Source: JAENVU01 sp963765075
GTDB taxonomy: Bacteria > Actinomycetota > Acidimicrobiia > IMCC26256 > JAENVU01
Direction: 5' to 3'
Length of the DNA: 64,000 nt
Assembly: GCA_963765075.1 (NCBI GenBank)
Contig: CAVXVA010000008.1
Location: 1 to 64,000, forward strand
A model generated the notes under the pieces. It searched no databases, had not been told where the DNA came from, and was given only the letters and a program-made list of their open reading frames with translations. The stretch's first letter is position 1. Every line of letters begins with the position of its first letter. The position numbers and the translations under genes are program-made. This document shows, one piece after another, positions 33,953 through 43,010 of the stretch.

Positions 33953-35301
33953 GACGGCGGAGGTGTCGCCGGCACGATCGTCGTGGTGGATCCGCCCGGG
34001 AGCGTCGTCGTCGTGGTCGTGGTCGAGGTGGAAGTCGCGGCCGTTCGCGCGCGCCGGACGTACGCGACCGCGGCCTCGCGCGTCGAGAACTCCTTCTGGT
34101 CCTTCACGCCTTGTTCGAAGAGTGGCGTGAGATCGTCACGGGTCAACGACGTACGTTGGATCATCTCCGGGTCCCAGAACAGCAGCCCACCCGGCCGACC
34201 GCGCTCGATCACCACGACCCCGCGATCGAACGTGACGAAGTAGGAGTTCTGCGCGTACCACGCGATCGTTCCGATTCCGATTCCGACGATCAACGCGATG
34301 GGCACGGCGAACATGAGGAAGCGCCCGATACCTCGGCCGGCCCGTTGGCCGCGGCGGCGGCGAGGGCCGCGGTACTTCGCGGTGTCCCGAGGGAGGTCCG
34401 GCGCAGGATCGGGCTCCGCCGGCGTGGCCGCGGTGGAGGCGGCGTCGATGCTCGTGCTGGTCGTGGTCATGGTCACCACCGCGCCGTCGAGGACCTCGGT
34501 CGGATCAGTTGCGTCGCCGGCATCGGTCGGCGCACTGGTGCGCGTGCTGGGGGCGCCCGTGATCGACGCGGCGACCGAACTCGGCAACGGATCGACCCCG
34601 TCGGACTGTGCGTCGAGCACCACGACGGTGATGTTGTCGTCGCCGCCGGCGGCGTTCGCGGCGTCGACGAGCGCGTTGGCCGCGGCAGTCGGGTCGGCCT
34701 CCCGTGCGAGCAATTCGGCGATCCCGTTGGCGCGAACCATCGCGGTCAGGCCGTCAGAACAGAGCATCACTCGATCGGCGGCGTGGAGGGGCAGGGAGTA
34801 CACGTCGACCTCGACGGTCGAGTCGATCCCGAGGGCACGGGTGATGATGGAGCGTTGCGGGTGGACCGCGGCCTGCTCCTCGGTGAGCTTGCCGTCGCGG
34901 ATCAATTCTTCGACGAGGCTGTGGTCGACTGTGATGCGCGAGAGTTCGCCATCGCGCCAGAGGTAGGCCCGGGAGTCACCGACATGCGCGAGCGTCAGCA
35001 CGGTGCCGTCGAACCAGGCGGCGGTGAGCGTGGTGCCCATGCCCGCGAGCGACGTGTCACCGGACGCTTTGTCCCACACCGCAGTGTTGGCGCGGCCCAC
35101 CGCATCGGCCACCGGAATGCCTTCGTTCACTGCGGCCTGGAGACCCTCGAGGGCCGTCGCGCTCGCGACCTCGCCCGCTCGGTGGCCGCCCATGCCGTCG
35201 GCAATCGCGAACAGGCGCAGGCGGCGATCGACGAGGTAGGAGTCCTCGTTGCCCTCGCGGACCTGACCCTTGTCGGTGGAGGCGCCGGAGACGATTCTCA
35301 T
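33949..35301 (-). CDS. pstP: PP2C-family serine/threonine phosphatase PstP
   Basis: 450 residues. PP2C motifs: GQVREGNEDSYLV, FAIADGMGGHRAGEVAS, LTLAHVGDSRAYLWRDG, MLCSDGLTAMV and GGDDNITVVVLD supply the metal-binding aspartates. After a disordered Ala/Thr/Pro linker comes one membrane helix (MFAVPIALIVGIGIGTIAWYA) and an extracellular tail ending in Thr/Pro repeats. Reverses phosphorylation by PknB. Overlaps fhaB and rodA by four bases each. Confidence 0.95.
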   Translation of the reverse strand: MRIVSGASTDKGQVREGNEDSYLVDRRLRLFAIADGMGGHRAGEVASATALEGLQAAVNEGIPVADAVGRANTAVWDKASGDTSLAGMGTTLTAAWFDGTVLTLAHVGDSRAYLWRDGELSRITVDHSLVEELIRDGKLTEEQAAVHPQRSIITRALGIDSTVEVDVYSLPLHAADRVMLCSDGLTAMVRANGIAELLAREADPTAAANALVDAANAAGGDDNITVVVLDAQSDGVDPLPSSVAASITGAPSTRTSAPTDAGDATDPTEVLDGAVVTMTTTSTSIDAASTAATPAEPDPAPDLPRDTAKYRGPRRRRGQRAGRGIGRFLMFAVPIALIVGIGIGTIAWYAQNSYFVTFDRGVVVIERGRPGGLLFWDPEMIQRTSLTRDDLTPLFEQGVKDQKEFSTREAAVAYVRRARTAATSTSTTTTTTTLPGGSTTTIVPATPPPS

Positions 35302-35768
35302 CGCACGAGCTCCATCACGGTTTCACCGAACTGCACGCGGTCGCCGCGGCGCAGGCGCGTCGGTTCCAGCAATGCGTCACCATTCAGGGTTGTGCCGTTC
35401 GTGGAACCAAGGTCCTCAACGTAGGGGTCATTGCCCCGCGTGAAGAGTCGGGCGTGAACTTGGCTCACAAAGGTGTCGTCGGCGAGCACCACGGCACAGC
35501 CCGGCGCCCGTCCCACGGAGAGTTCTTCACCGAGACTGAACGTCTCACCGGCGCGGCTCGGCGGAGCGACGATCACCATTTCCCAGCGCCGGCCGCGCTC
35601 ACGCCGGGGTTCCGATGCGGCCGGCGTCTCCGCCACGGCGGCCGCGGCCGTGACCGGGACCTTCGACGGTTTCAGCTCGGCGGTCACGGTGCGGATGATG
35701 CGCCAGAGGAAGAGATAGACGAGCGCGAGGAAACAGAACTTGAGGACGGTGAGGACACCTTCGGGCAC
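35298..35768 (-). CDS. fhaB: FHA domain protein FhaB/FipA
   Basis: 156 residues from GTG 35768. An N-terminal membrane helix (LKFCFLALVYLFLWRIIR) and a C-terminal FHA domain (about 75-150) with LSVGRAPGCAVVL, VSQVHARLF and DLGSTNGTTLNG, the phosphothreonine-binding loops. In mycobacteria this protein links division proteins to PknA/PknB signalling. 14 bases separate it from fhaA. Confidence 0.93.
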   Translation of the reverse strand: MPEGVLTVLKFCFLALVYLFLWRIIRTVTAELKPSKVPVTAAAAVAETPAASEPRRERGRRWEMVIVAPPSRAGETFSLGEELSVGRAPGCAVVLADDTFVSQVHARLFTRGNDPYVEDLGSTNGTTLNGDALLEPTRLRRGDRVQFGETVMELVR

Positions 35769-35782
35769 GAGGGCTCCCGCCG

Positions 35783-36436
35783 CTACGACGCTTCGAAGCG
35801 GATCGCCACTGCAGCCACGCCGATCAGGTCGCCGTCGACCAACATCTGGTCCTTGATCTTGGCCCCATTCACGGTCGTTCCATTCAGCGACCCCAGGTCG
35901 ACGATCCGGTAGCCGTCGGGTTCGGGTCGGATCTCACAATGGCGACGCGACGCCAGGGCGTCGTCGATCTTGAGGTCGCACTCGGGGAGCCGGCCCATCG
36001 AGAAGATGGCGTCGCCGAGTGGAAGGCGTTGGCCGTCGGTGAGCACGAGGGCGCCGAGGCGACCGCCGTCCCCCTCCTTGCGAACGGCCTCGATCTCGAG
36101 ATCGCCCTTGCGCAGGTCGGGGTCCTCGACGAGGCGCACCTTGACCGGCCCGATGAAGTGGAAATCCTCGGCCCGGGCGTGGTCGCGCGCCTCGTTCTCG
36201 AGTTCGGATTCGAGTACATCGGCGTAGTCGTCGAAGCGCAGGGCGTCCTCGGTGCACAGCACCACGGTGAAATCGTTGGGAACGACCGTCCCGCGCACGC
36301 CGAGCGTCCGGTTCGCCTCCATTTCCCTCAGCAGGCGTCGGGCGACCTCGACGGGTTGCAGCCCACTGCGGAAGGCCTTGCCGAAGGCGCCTTCCACCAT
36401 GCGCTCGATGCGGCGCTCGAAACCTTGCACTCCCAT
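35783..36436 (-). CDS. fhaA: FHA domain protein FhaA (DUF3662 + FHA)
   Basis: 217 residues. The DUF3662 domain (about 1-115; GVQGFERRIERMVEGAFGKA, LQPVEVARRLLREMEAN) precedes an FHA domain (about 125-215; FSMGRLPECDLKI, ASRRHCEI, DLGSLNGTTVNG). FhaA binds phosphorylated MviN/MurJ in mycobacteria and so regulates lipid II export. The long disordered linker between the domains found in mycobacterial FhaA is missing. First gene of the operon; its promoter must lie in 36437-36525, shared with the divergent tRNA-Leu. Confidence 0.94.
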   Translation of the reverse strand: MGVQGFERRIERMVEGAFGKAFRSGLQPVEVARRLLREMEANRTLGVRGTVVPNDFTVVLCTEDALRFDDYADVLESELENEARDHARAEDFHFIGPVKVRLVEDPDLRKGDLEIEAVRKEGDGGRLGALVLTDGQRLPLGDAIFSMGRLPECDLKIDDALASRRHCEIRPEPDGYRIVDLGSLNGTTVNGAKIKDQMLVDGDLIGVAAVAIRFEAS

Positions 36437-36525
36437 GCGTTCGAGTGTAAAGCCCCTACCCCGGCAAACCGCGGCGTTCGCACAGGGACTTTCGGCGTTG
36501 GGTTGCTAACCTGCGCCCTCCACTC

Positions 36526-36609
36526 GGGCGAGTGGCGGAATTGGCAGACGCGCAGGCTTCAGGTGCCTGTGTCCGAAAGGATGTGGGGGTTCAAGTCCCC
36601 CCTCGCCCA
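36526..36609 (+). tRNA. tRNA-Leu (CAG)
   Basis: Acceptor GGGCGAG (36526-36532) pairs with CTCGCCC (36602-36608), discriminator A36609. Anticodon stem CAGGC/GCCTG encloses loop TTCAGGT with anticodon CAG. A long variable arm (TGTCCGAAAGGATG) marks a class II tRNA; T-loop TTCAAGT. CC follows without an encoded A. Its place beside fhaA matches leuT of M. tuberculosis. Confidence 0.96.
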
Positions 36610-36630
36610 CCGAGTTTCTAGAGTTCGCGC

Positions 36631-37378
36631 ATGTTCGAAAACCGAGTCACGAAGATGTTGGGCGTCGACATTCCGATCGTGCAGGCGCCGATGGGATGGA
36701 TTGCCCGGTCCCAACTCGCATCGGCGGGAAGCCCCACCCGGTACACCGAACCACTCAAAGCGGCTGGGCTCACGGTCTTCCACGTGGTGCCCACGTTGCG
36801 GGCCGCGTTGAAGGCGGTCGACGCGGGAGTCGACGGGCTCATCGTCGAAGGTGGTGAGGGCGGCGGCTTCAAGAACCCGCGCCCGGTCGCGTCGATGGTG
36901 CTCCTGCCGTTGGTGGTCTCGAAGGTGGAGGTGCCGGTGATCGCGGCGGGGGGATTCCTGGACGGTCCGACCATGGCCGCGGCGCTCGCGCTCGGTGCCG
37001 AAGGGATCCAACTCGGCACGCAGATGGTGGCGGCGGCGGAGTCGCCGATCCACGGCAACTGGAAGCAAGCGATCCTCGACGCGGCCGAGACCGACACCGT
37101 GTTCCTGAACCAACACACGAGCCCCGCGCTCCGCGCGCTACGCACGGAGAAGACCTCGGGGCTCGAGTTCGACACCGAACGCAACGCGATGGCCGAGATG
37201 ATGCACCACCACGACCTGTACTTCGGCGGCGACATGGAAGCGGCGCTGGCCTTGTGCGGTCAGGTCGCCGGTCGGATCGACTCGATCCGGCCCGTCGCCG
37301 AGATCATCTCGGAGTGCGCGCTAGGGGTGCCTCGACCGCATCGCGCAACTCGCGCAGCAGTACGGGGCGCGCGTCTGA
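36631..37378 (+). CDS. Nitronate monooxygenase with internal deletion and C-terminal frameshift
   Basis: FMN-dependent TIM-barrel enzyme of the 2-nitropropane dioxygenase family: MLGVDIPIVQAPMGWIARSQ at the start, GLIVEGGEGGGF, VPVIAAGGFLDG and ALGAEGIQLGTQM (phosphate-binding). After QLASA the sequence jumps directly to GSPTRYTEPLKAAGLTVFHV; about 60-75 residues present in relatives (the second and third barrel strands) are missing without loss of frame. A one-base shift near 37322 separates EIISECA from GCLDRIAQLAQQYGARV, which ends at TGA 37378. Uncorrected, the frame runs to 37407. The deleted protein is probably inactive if the deletion is real. Neighbour of tRNA-Leu and fhaA, as Rv0021c is in M. 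tuberculosis. Confidence 0.75.
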
Positions 37379-37403
37379 CTCGCGGCCCGTACGCTGCGGC
37401 GCC

Positions 37404-39542
37404 ATGACCGAGTTCTCCGACGCTGCCGCTCGCGTCGCCATCGGCGCGGACCCCCGAAGTGAAGCCGAGGCACTCGTCGGGCACCTGAGTGACGACGAGG
37501 TGATCGACCTCCTCGACGGCGACACGCCGTTCTGGCCGGGCGTCACCGACATGACCCACGGCGGCTACTACACCCACGCGTGGCCCGCGGCGAGCAACGC
37601 GCGGTTGGGCATCCCGGGAATCGCGTTCACCGACGGTCCGCGCGGGGTCGTGATCGGCAACGCGACCTGCTTCCCGGTCGCGATGGCGCGCGCCGCCTCG
37701 TTCGATGTCGAACTCGAGGCGGCGATCGGCGACGTCATCGGACTCGAGGCCCGCGCGGCCGGTGCGACCTACTTTGGCGGGGTATGCGTCAATCTGCTGC
37801 GCCATCCCGGGTGGGGTCGCGCCCAGGAGACCTACGGCGAAGACCCCTACCAACTCGGCGAGTTCGGCGCCGCGCTGACGGAGGGCGTGCAGCGGCACGT
37901 GCTGGCCTGCGTGAAGCACTTCGCGTGCAACTCCATGGAGAACGCACGGTTCACGGTCGACGTACAGGCCGATGATCGTGCACTGCACGAGGTGTATTTC
38001 CCTCACTTCCGCCGGGTCGTCGAGGCCGGGGTCGCGAGCGTGATGAGTTCGTACAACTCGCTCAACGGTGAGTGGTGCGGGGAGTCGCCCGCGCTCCTCA
38101 CGCGTGTGCTGCGCGACGAATGGGGCTTCGACGGGTTCGTCATCACCGACTTCATCTTCGGGTTACGGGATTCGGTGACGAGCGTTCGCGCGGGACTCGA
38201 CGTCGAGATGCCCTTCGCGCAGCAGCGGGCCCGCGCGTTGCGCGACGCCCTGGCCACCGGCGAGATCACCCGGGCCGAGTTGGCGGCGCCCGCGACCCGA
38301 ACGGTCTCCACCCTGCTGCGATTCGCCGCCGTGCTCGCCGCGCCGCGTCCACCAGTGACGGTGCTGGCCGCGCCCGAACACCGGGCACTGGCGCGCCGCG
38401 CCGCGCAGGAATCGATCGTGCTCCTCACGAATCGCGACGACCTCGTGCCGGTGGACTCCGGCGCACTGCGGCGCGTGGCGGTGGTCGGCCGGCTCGCCCG
38501 AGTTGCGAACCTGGGAGACGGCGGTTCGTCGGCAGTCCATCCGCCCACGGTCGTCACTCCACTCGAAGGGCTCCGCGCCGCACTCCCCGACGTCGACCTG
38601 GTTGCCGCCGACGACGATGCGACGATCGCGATCGGTGCCGATCTCGCCGTCGTCGTCGTGGGCTACACCAAGGCCGACGAGGGTGAGTTCGTCGACGGGA
38701 GCACCTCGGGCGCGTTGTTCCACTTGTTCCCGCCGCTCGACGATCCGCGACTCGGCACCGACGCGCCGATGCCGGAGTTCCCCGCGGCGCCACCCGCTCG
38801 CCGCCTCGAGCGTGACGAAGCGGTCATGGCCGCCGGCGGGGATCGGCGAAGTCTGCGCCTCAGTGCCGGGGACGAAGCGCTGATCGAGGCGGTGGCCGCG
38901 TTGCACCCCAACCCGGTCGTCGTGGTGATGAGTGGATCGGCGGTCGTGATGCCGTGGGCGGGGTCGGTCGGGGCGGTGATGATGCTCTGGTACCCCGGGA
39001 TGGAAGGTGGCCACGCGCTGGCCGACGTGGTGCTCGGTGCCGTCGCGCCGAGTGGGCGCTTGCCGTTCGCGGTCCCGAGTGACGAGCAGGATCTGGTCCC
39101 GTTCGACCCCGACGCGACCACTGCGACCTACGACCTCTTCCACGGGCAATGGCACCTGGACCGCGCGGGCACCCCGGCCGCGTTCCCGTTCGGATTCGGA
39201 CTGAGCACGACCGACTTCGTGCTTTCAGACTTCACGCTCACCGGCGCAGACTCCGCCGGCATCACCGTCTCCAACGTCGGAGCCCGCGACGCGGCGACCG
39301 TCGTGCAGATCTACGCCGGATACCCCGACTCCCAGTTCGAGCGACCCCGGTGGCGTCTGGTCGGGTTCGGGCGCACGGGCATCGTCGTCGCCGGCACGTC
39401 GGAGGCGATGGATCTCGCGATCGATCTCGGGATGCTCGACGTGCGAGTGGACGGCGCGATGGTCCGCGAACCCGGAGTGGTCGAGGTCCGCGCCGCGTTC
39501 CACGCGGCCGACCCCGGCGTCGTGACGTCGATCACCGTCTGA
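37404..39542 (+). CDS. Glycoside hydrolase family 3 beta-glycosidase
   Basis: 712 residues from ATG 37404. GH3 N-terminal barrel with DGPRGV, YGEDPYQLG, KHFACNS (171-177) and nucleophile Asp249 in GFDGFVITDF; C-terminal sandwich with SIVLLTNRDDLVP and a fibronectin-like end (GFGLSTTDF, VQIYAGYP). No signal peptide is evident, so it is probably cytoplasmic and hydrolyses short beta-glucosides. Overlaps the convergent tesB by 11 bases. The open frame upstream to 37254 lies inside the nitronate monooxygenase gene. Confidence 0.92.
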   Translation: MTEFSDAAARVAIGADPRSEAEALVGHLSDDEVIDLLDGDTPFWPGVTDMTHGGYYTHAWPAASNARLGIPGIAFTDGPRGVVIGNATCFPVAMARAASFDVELEAAIGDVIGLEARAAGATYFGGVCVNLLRHPGWGRAQETYGEDPYQLGEFGAALTEGVQRHVLACVKHFACNSMENARFTVDVQADDRALHEVYFPHFRRVVEAGVASVMSSYNSLNGEWCGESPALLTRVLRDEWGFDGFVITDFIFGLRDSVTSVRAGLDVEMPFAQQRARALRDALATGEITRAELAAPATRTVSTLLRFAAVLAAPRPPVTVLAAPEHRALARRAAQESIVLLTNRDDLVPVDSGALRRVAVVGRLARVANLGDGGSSAVHPPTVVTPLEGLRAALPDVDLVAADDDATIAIGADLAVVVVGYTKADEGEFVDGSTSGALFHLFPPLDDPRLGTDAPMPEFPAAPPARRLERDEAVMAAGGDRRSLRLSAGDEALIEAVAALHPNPVVVVMSGSAVVMPWAGSVGAVMMLWYPGMEGGHALADVVLGAVAPSGRLPFAVPSDEQDLVPFDPDATTATYDLFHGQWHLDRAGTPAAFPFGFGLSTTDFVLSDFTLTGADSAGITVSNVGARDAATVVQIYAGYPDSQFERPRWRLVGFGRTGIVVAGTSEAMDLAIDLGMLDVRVDGAMVREPGVVEVRAAFHAADPGVVTSITV

Positions 39543-40335
39543 CGCGCACGAGCCCTTCTTGGGCCACGGTCGCCACGTGGGCGCCGGTCCGGTCGAACAC
39601 GCGAGCCACCGCCATCCCGCGCGCGTTGGCGACGCCGTGGCCGGACAGCGCGAAGAGCAGCCAGTCGGTGGCGCGCACCGGGCGGTGGAACCACACCGCG
39701 TGATCGAGGCTTGCGCACATGAGGGTGTCCCAGTCGCCGCCGTGGCTGTGGGGGAGCGCGGCCACGCCGAGCAGGTCTTCATCGGACATGTAGGCCAACG
39801 CGCACGCGTGCACCATCGGGTCGGCCCCGAGGTCCTCGTTGACTCGAAGCCAGGTGAATTGTTCGGGGATCGGTGCTTTCTGCCCCCGGATGATGCGGTG
39901 TTGGAAGAAGAGGTCCGTCGGTGCATCCTCGAAGTCTTCGGGGACTCCGATCCCTTCCGGGGGGCGGATCGCCTGCGCGTCTTCGCCGTCCTCGTCGGCC
40001 TGAAAGCTGGCGATCAGGTTGAGGATCGCGCCGCCGGCTTGGTACGCCACGACCTGGCGGGTGGTGAACGAGCGACCGTCGCGTACGCGATCGACTTCGT
40101 AGAGCACCGGCTCGCGCTCGTCGCCGGCGCGCACGAAGTACGCGTGGAGGGAATGGACATTGTGGGCAGCGTCGACGGTCAAGCCCGCGGCACGCAGCGC
40201 CTGGGCCACCACCTGACCGCCGTAGATGCGGCCCCAACCCAGATTCGGACCCGCGGCGAGGAACGCGTCCGGCTTCACCCGCTCCAGGTCGAGCAGCGAC
40301 GCCAGGTCGTTCACCGGATGGATCAACACACTCAT
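39532..40335 (-). CDS. tesB: Acyl-CoA thioesterase II (TesB family)
   Basis: 267 residues, double hotdog. The first half has GWGRIYGGQVVAQALRAAG and VHSLHAYFVRAGD; the second half has SLDHAVWFHRPVRATDWLL with the catalytic Asp, and GHGVANARGMAVARVF. FTTRQVVAYQ is a further family block. Hydrolyses medium- to long-chain acyl-CoA. The small gap (16 bases) to the acyltransferase gene suggests co-transcription. Confidence 0.93.
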   Translation of the reverse strand: MSVLIHPVNDLASLLDLERVKPDAFLAAGPNLGWGRIYGGQVVAQALRAAGLTVDAAHNVHSLHAYFVRAGDEREPVLYEVDRVRDGRSFTTRQVVAYQAGGAILNLIASFQADEDGEDAQAIRPPEGIGVPEDFEDAPTDLFFQHRIIRGQKAPIPEQFTWLRVNEDLGADPMVHACALAYMSDEDLLGVAALPHSHGGDWDTLMCASLDHAVWFHRPVRATDWLLFALSGHGVANARGMAVARVFDRTGAHVATVAQEGLVRVRR

Positions 40336-40351
40336 GTTGATGGGTCCTCAG

Positions 40352-42232
40352 TCAGGGATTGATCTGGGCGGCGATGAGATCCGCGTATCGGATGGCCCCG
40401 TCGGTGTTGAGGTGGAATCCGTCGGCCGCGAAGAACTCCGGGTGGATCGAGCCCTCACCGTTCCAGTTGATGAGCACGGCGTTGCCGAATCGAGGCACGT
40501 ACCTCTGGATCACGTCGTTATCGGCCTGTTCCCAGGAGCGCGGCACTTTGAGGTTGACGAAGACGACGCGTTGGCGATCAGCGAGGAGCGAGAGCAACGC
40601 CTCCATGTGGCCGTCGACGATCGTGCCGTTGGTGCCGAGATGGATGACCACCACCGGGCTCAAGGTGCCTGCGGCTTTCTGCGCCCTGATGATGTCGATC
40701 GCGTGCCCCATCTGGCGGCTCTTCTCGGCGTCGACCCGAAGCTCCGGGATCTTGGCCTGCAGTGCCGGCGCGGCGCCGAGCATCACGGAGTCGCCGATGG
40801 CGGTGACCTGGGGTGGTGGCGCGGGTGCGCTGGTCGGAATGCCAGGAGCCACCGTGGTCGTGGTGGTCGTGGTCTCCGGAGCCGTGAGGAAGCGCAGGGC
40901 GTAGTCGACGCGTGCGGGTTGTCCCGATGCCAACCCCACGCTCGTGAGCCCGACGGCGAGCAGCACCACCGCCGTGAGCCCCACGGTTCGCTGCCACATC
41001 ATGGCCCGCTCCTCGCCGCGCGCGGAGCGCAGCCCGGCGAACCACCGACCGATCGCGCCGTGGCGGATCGGTTCTTCGATGAACCGGTACGAGAGTTCCG
41101 CGATCGCGAGCGTGATCCCGAGGCGAAGGGCCAGGTTCGCGCCGCCGGTCAGCGAGACGTCGGAGTCGGGGCGGGTGAGCATGAACACCGGCCAGTGCCA
41201 CAGATAGATGCCGTAGGACCGTTCGCCGATCCACCGCAACGGCTGGTGGCCGAGCGCGACGGCTCCCAGTCGGGAAGCGGGATGCACTGCGACGGCGATC
41301 ACGATGGCGGCGAGGATCGCGACGCCGAGGAAGCCACCGCGGAAGAGGACGTTCGATTGGTAGTGGGCGGTCGCGAAGATCGCGAACAGGCCGACGAGCG
41401 CCGCGGCGCCGACGGCATCGAGCGCGTTGCGTGCGGGGGCGGGAATCCGGGGATTCAGTTTCCAGGGCGACCACACCATGGCGAGCGCGGCGCCGAGCAA
41501 CATGGTGAAGACCCGAGTGTCGCTGCCGAAGTAGACCCGCGAAGGTTCGAAGAAACGGAAGTCGTGGGGGAGCGAGAGCACGAGCATCGTCGTGAACGAC
41601 GCGACGATGCCGACCCCGGTCGCGATGAGCATGGGGCGCCGCCGACCGCCCCACAGCTTCATCATGCCAACGAGCAGGAGCGGCCACACCAGATAGAACT
41701 GCTCCTCGACCGCGAGCGACCAGAGGTGGCGCAGGAGCGGGGGCCGGCTGAGGGCGGCCACGTAGGACTGCTCCTCTGCGATCTGCCACCAGTTCGTCGC
41801 GTACCCGAGCGCGGCGACCACATCGGCGCGCAGCGTGCGGATCTCGTCCGGGAGGAAGACGACGGTGAACAGCGACACGGTCGCGAGCACGACGAACAGG
41901 GCGGGGAGGAGCCGACGGGCCCGCCGCAAGTAGAAGCGACCGAGCCCGACCCGGCCGCTCGCACCCTGCTCGGCGAGCAGCAGCGACGTGATCAGATAGC
42001 CGGAGATGACGAAGAACACGTCGACGCCGAGGAACCCGCCGGTCATCCACGACACGTCGGCGTGGTACAGCAACACCGCGGTGACGCTGAGTGCGCGCAA
42101 TCCGTCGAGCCCGGGGACATAGCGCAGCCGGTTCGGCGGCGCGAGGTCCGGTTCGGGCGCGTCGAAACCCTCGGGATCCTCGGTGTCGGGGCGCGCCTGA
42201 GCACGGCGGGTGACCGTTTGCATTGCGGACAT
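40352..42232 (-). CDS. Acyltransferase 3 family membrane protein with C-terminal SGNH domain
   Basis: 626 residues from ATG 42232, preceded by a GGGGGAGA ribosome site. About ten membrane helices of the OafA/YrhL type with YVPGLDGLRALSV, GGFLGVDVFFVISGYLIT, RRARRLLPALF and LWSLAVEEQFYLVWPL; then a periplasmic SGNH hydrolase-like domain (about 480-626) with AIGDSVM, HLGTNG and DGFHLN. Such proteins O-acetylate cell-surface polysaccharides, the SGNH part completing transfer outside. Acceptor unknown. Confidence 0.92.
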   Translation of the reverse strand: MSAMQTVTRRAQARPDTEDPEGFDAPEPDLAPPNRLRYVPGLDGLRALSVTAVLLYHADVSWMTGGFLGVDVFFVISGYLITSLLLAEQGASGRVGLGRFYLRRARRLLPALFVVLATVSLFTVVFLPDEIRTLRADVVAALGYATNWWQIAEEQSYVAALSRPPLLRHLWSLAVEEQFYLVWPLLLVGMMKLWGGRRRPMLIATGVGIVASFTTMLVLSLPHDFRFFEPSRVYFGSDTRVFTMLLGAALAMVWSPWKLNPRIPAPARNALDAVGAAALVGLFAIFATAHYQSNVLFRGGFLGVAILAAIVIAVAVHPASRLGAVALGHQPLRWIGERSYGIYLWHWPVFMLTRPDSDVSLTGGANLALRLGITLAIAELSYRFIEEPIRHGAIGRWFAGLRSARGEERAMMWQRTVGLTAVVLLAVGLTSVGLASGQPARVDYALRFLTAPETTTTTTTVAPGIPTSAPAPPPQVTAIGDSVMLGAAPALQAKIPELRVDAEKSRQMGHAIDIIRAQKAAGTLSPVVVIHLGTNGTIVDGHMEALLSLLADRQRVVFVNLKVPRSWEQADNDVIQRYVPRFGNAVLINWNGEGSIHPEFFAADGFHLNTDGAIRYADLIAAQINP

Positions 42233-42299
42233 TCTCCCCCACGGGACCCCCCGGAGAGTGATCAACCGCCACATTGCCCCGGGCTCTACCATCCGCCCG

Positions 42300-43010
42300 A
42301 TGGACGTCACGGGGTACCAACCGGTTGTCGACACGATCCGTGACGCCGTCCGCGCCGCCGATGGCCGCATCGTGCTCGTGGGCGTCGGCGGACCGGTCTG
42401 TGTGGGCAAGACCACGGTCAGCGATCGGCTGCGCGACGTGCTGCACCCCATGGCCGTCGAGGTAGTGACCACCGACGGTTTCCTGTGGTCGAGCGCCGAA
42501 CTCGACGCCCGGGGGCTCACGATGCGCAAGGGCTTCCCCGAGTCCTACGACGAACCGGCCATTCGGGCGTTTCTGGCCGAAGTCCGACAGGGTTCCCACG
42601 GGGTCACGATCCCTCACTACTCCCACGAGTTGTACGACGTCGTGCCGGGCACGGTCGTGGAACTCAGCGACGCCGCGGTGGTGGTGTTGGAAGGGGTCAA
42701 CGCGCTGCGGTTCCACGACGACCTCGACCTCGCGATCTACGTCGACACGCCGGAGCCGGTCATCGAGGAGTGGTACATCGATCGGTTCCTCGGGCTGTGT
42801 GCCGTCGCCGCACCGGGCACCTTCTACGCGAACTTCGCCCAGGTCGGTGACGTCGGGCGTCGGGAGATCGCGCGGCATGTGTGGAACACCGTCAACCGCG
42901 TCAACCTGGAACTGCACATCGAGCCGACCCGCGAGTTCTCGTCGATCGTCATCGAGAAGGCGCCCGATCATTCGGTGGCGCGGGTCCTCTTCGGTGGCGC
43001 ATTTCCATGA
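42300..43010 (+). CDS. coaA: Type I pantothenate kinase-like P-loop kinase
   Basis: 236 residues from ATG 42300. P-loop GGPVCVGKTT (30-39) and blocks shared with E. coli CoaA: VEVVTTDGFLW, GLTMRKGFPESYDE, VTIPHYSHELYDVVPG and VVVLEGVNALRF. It lacks about 80 N-terminal residues of CoaA, so a related sugar or nucleoside kinase cannot be excluded; the gene symbol is provisional. First step of coenzyme A synthesis if correct. Overlaps the aldose epimerase gene by four bases. Confidence 0.75.
   Translation: MDVTGYQPVVDTIRDAVRAADGRIVLVGVGGPVCVGKTTVSDRLRDVLHPMAVEVVTTDGFLWSSAELDARGLTMRKGFPESYDEPAIRAFLAEVRQGSHGVTIPHYSHELYDVVPGTVVELSDAAVVVLEGVNALRFHDDLDLAIYVDTPEPVIEEWYIDRFLGLCAVAAPGTFYANFAQVGDVGRREIARHVWNTVNRVNLELHIEPTREFSSIVIEKAPDHSVARVLFGGAFP

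Noticed and set aside
40226..42343. 705-codon plus-strand open frame
   Set aside because: Fully antisense to the acyltransferase/SGNH gene; low-complexity Arg/Glu/His-rich translation.
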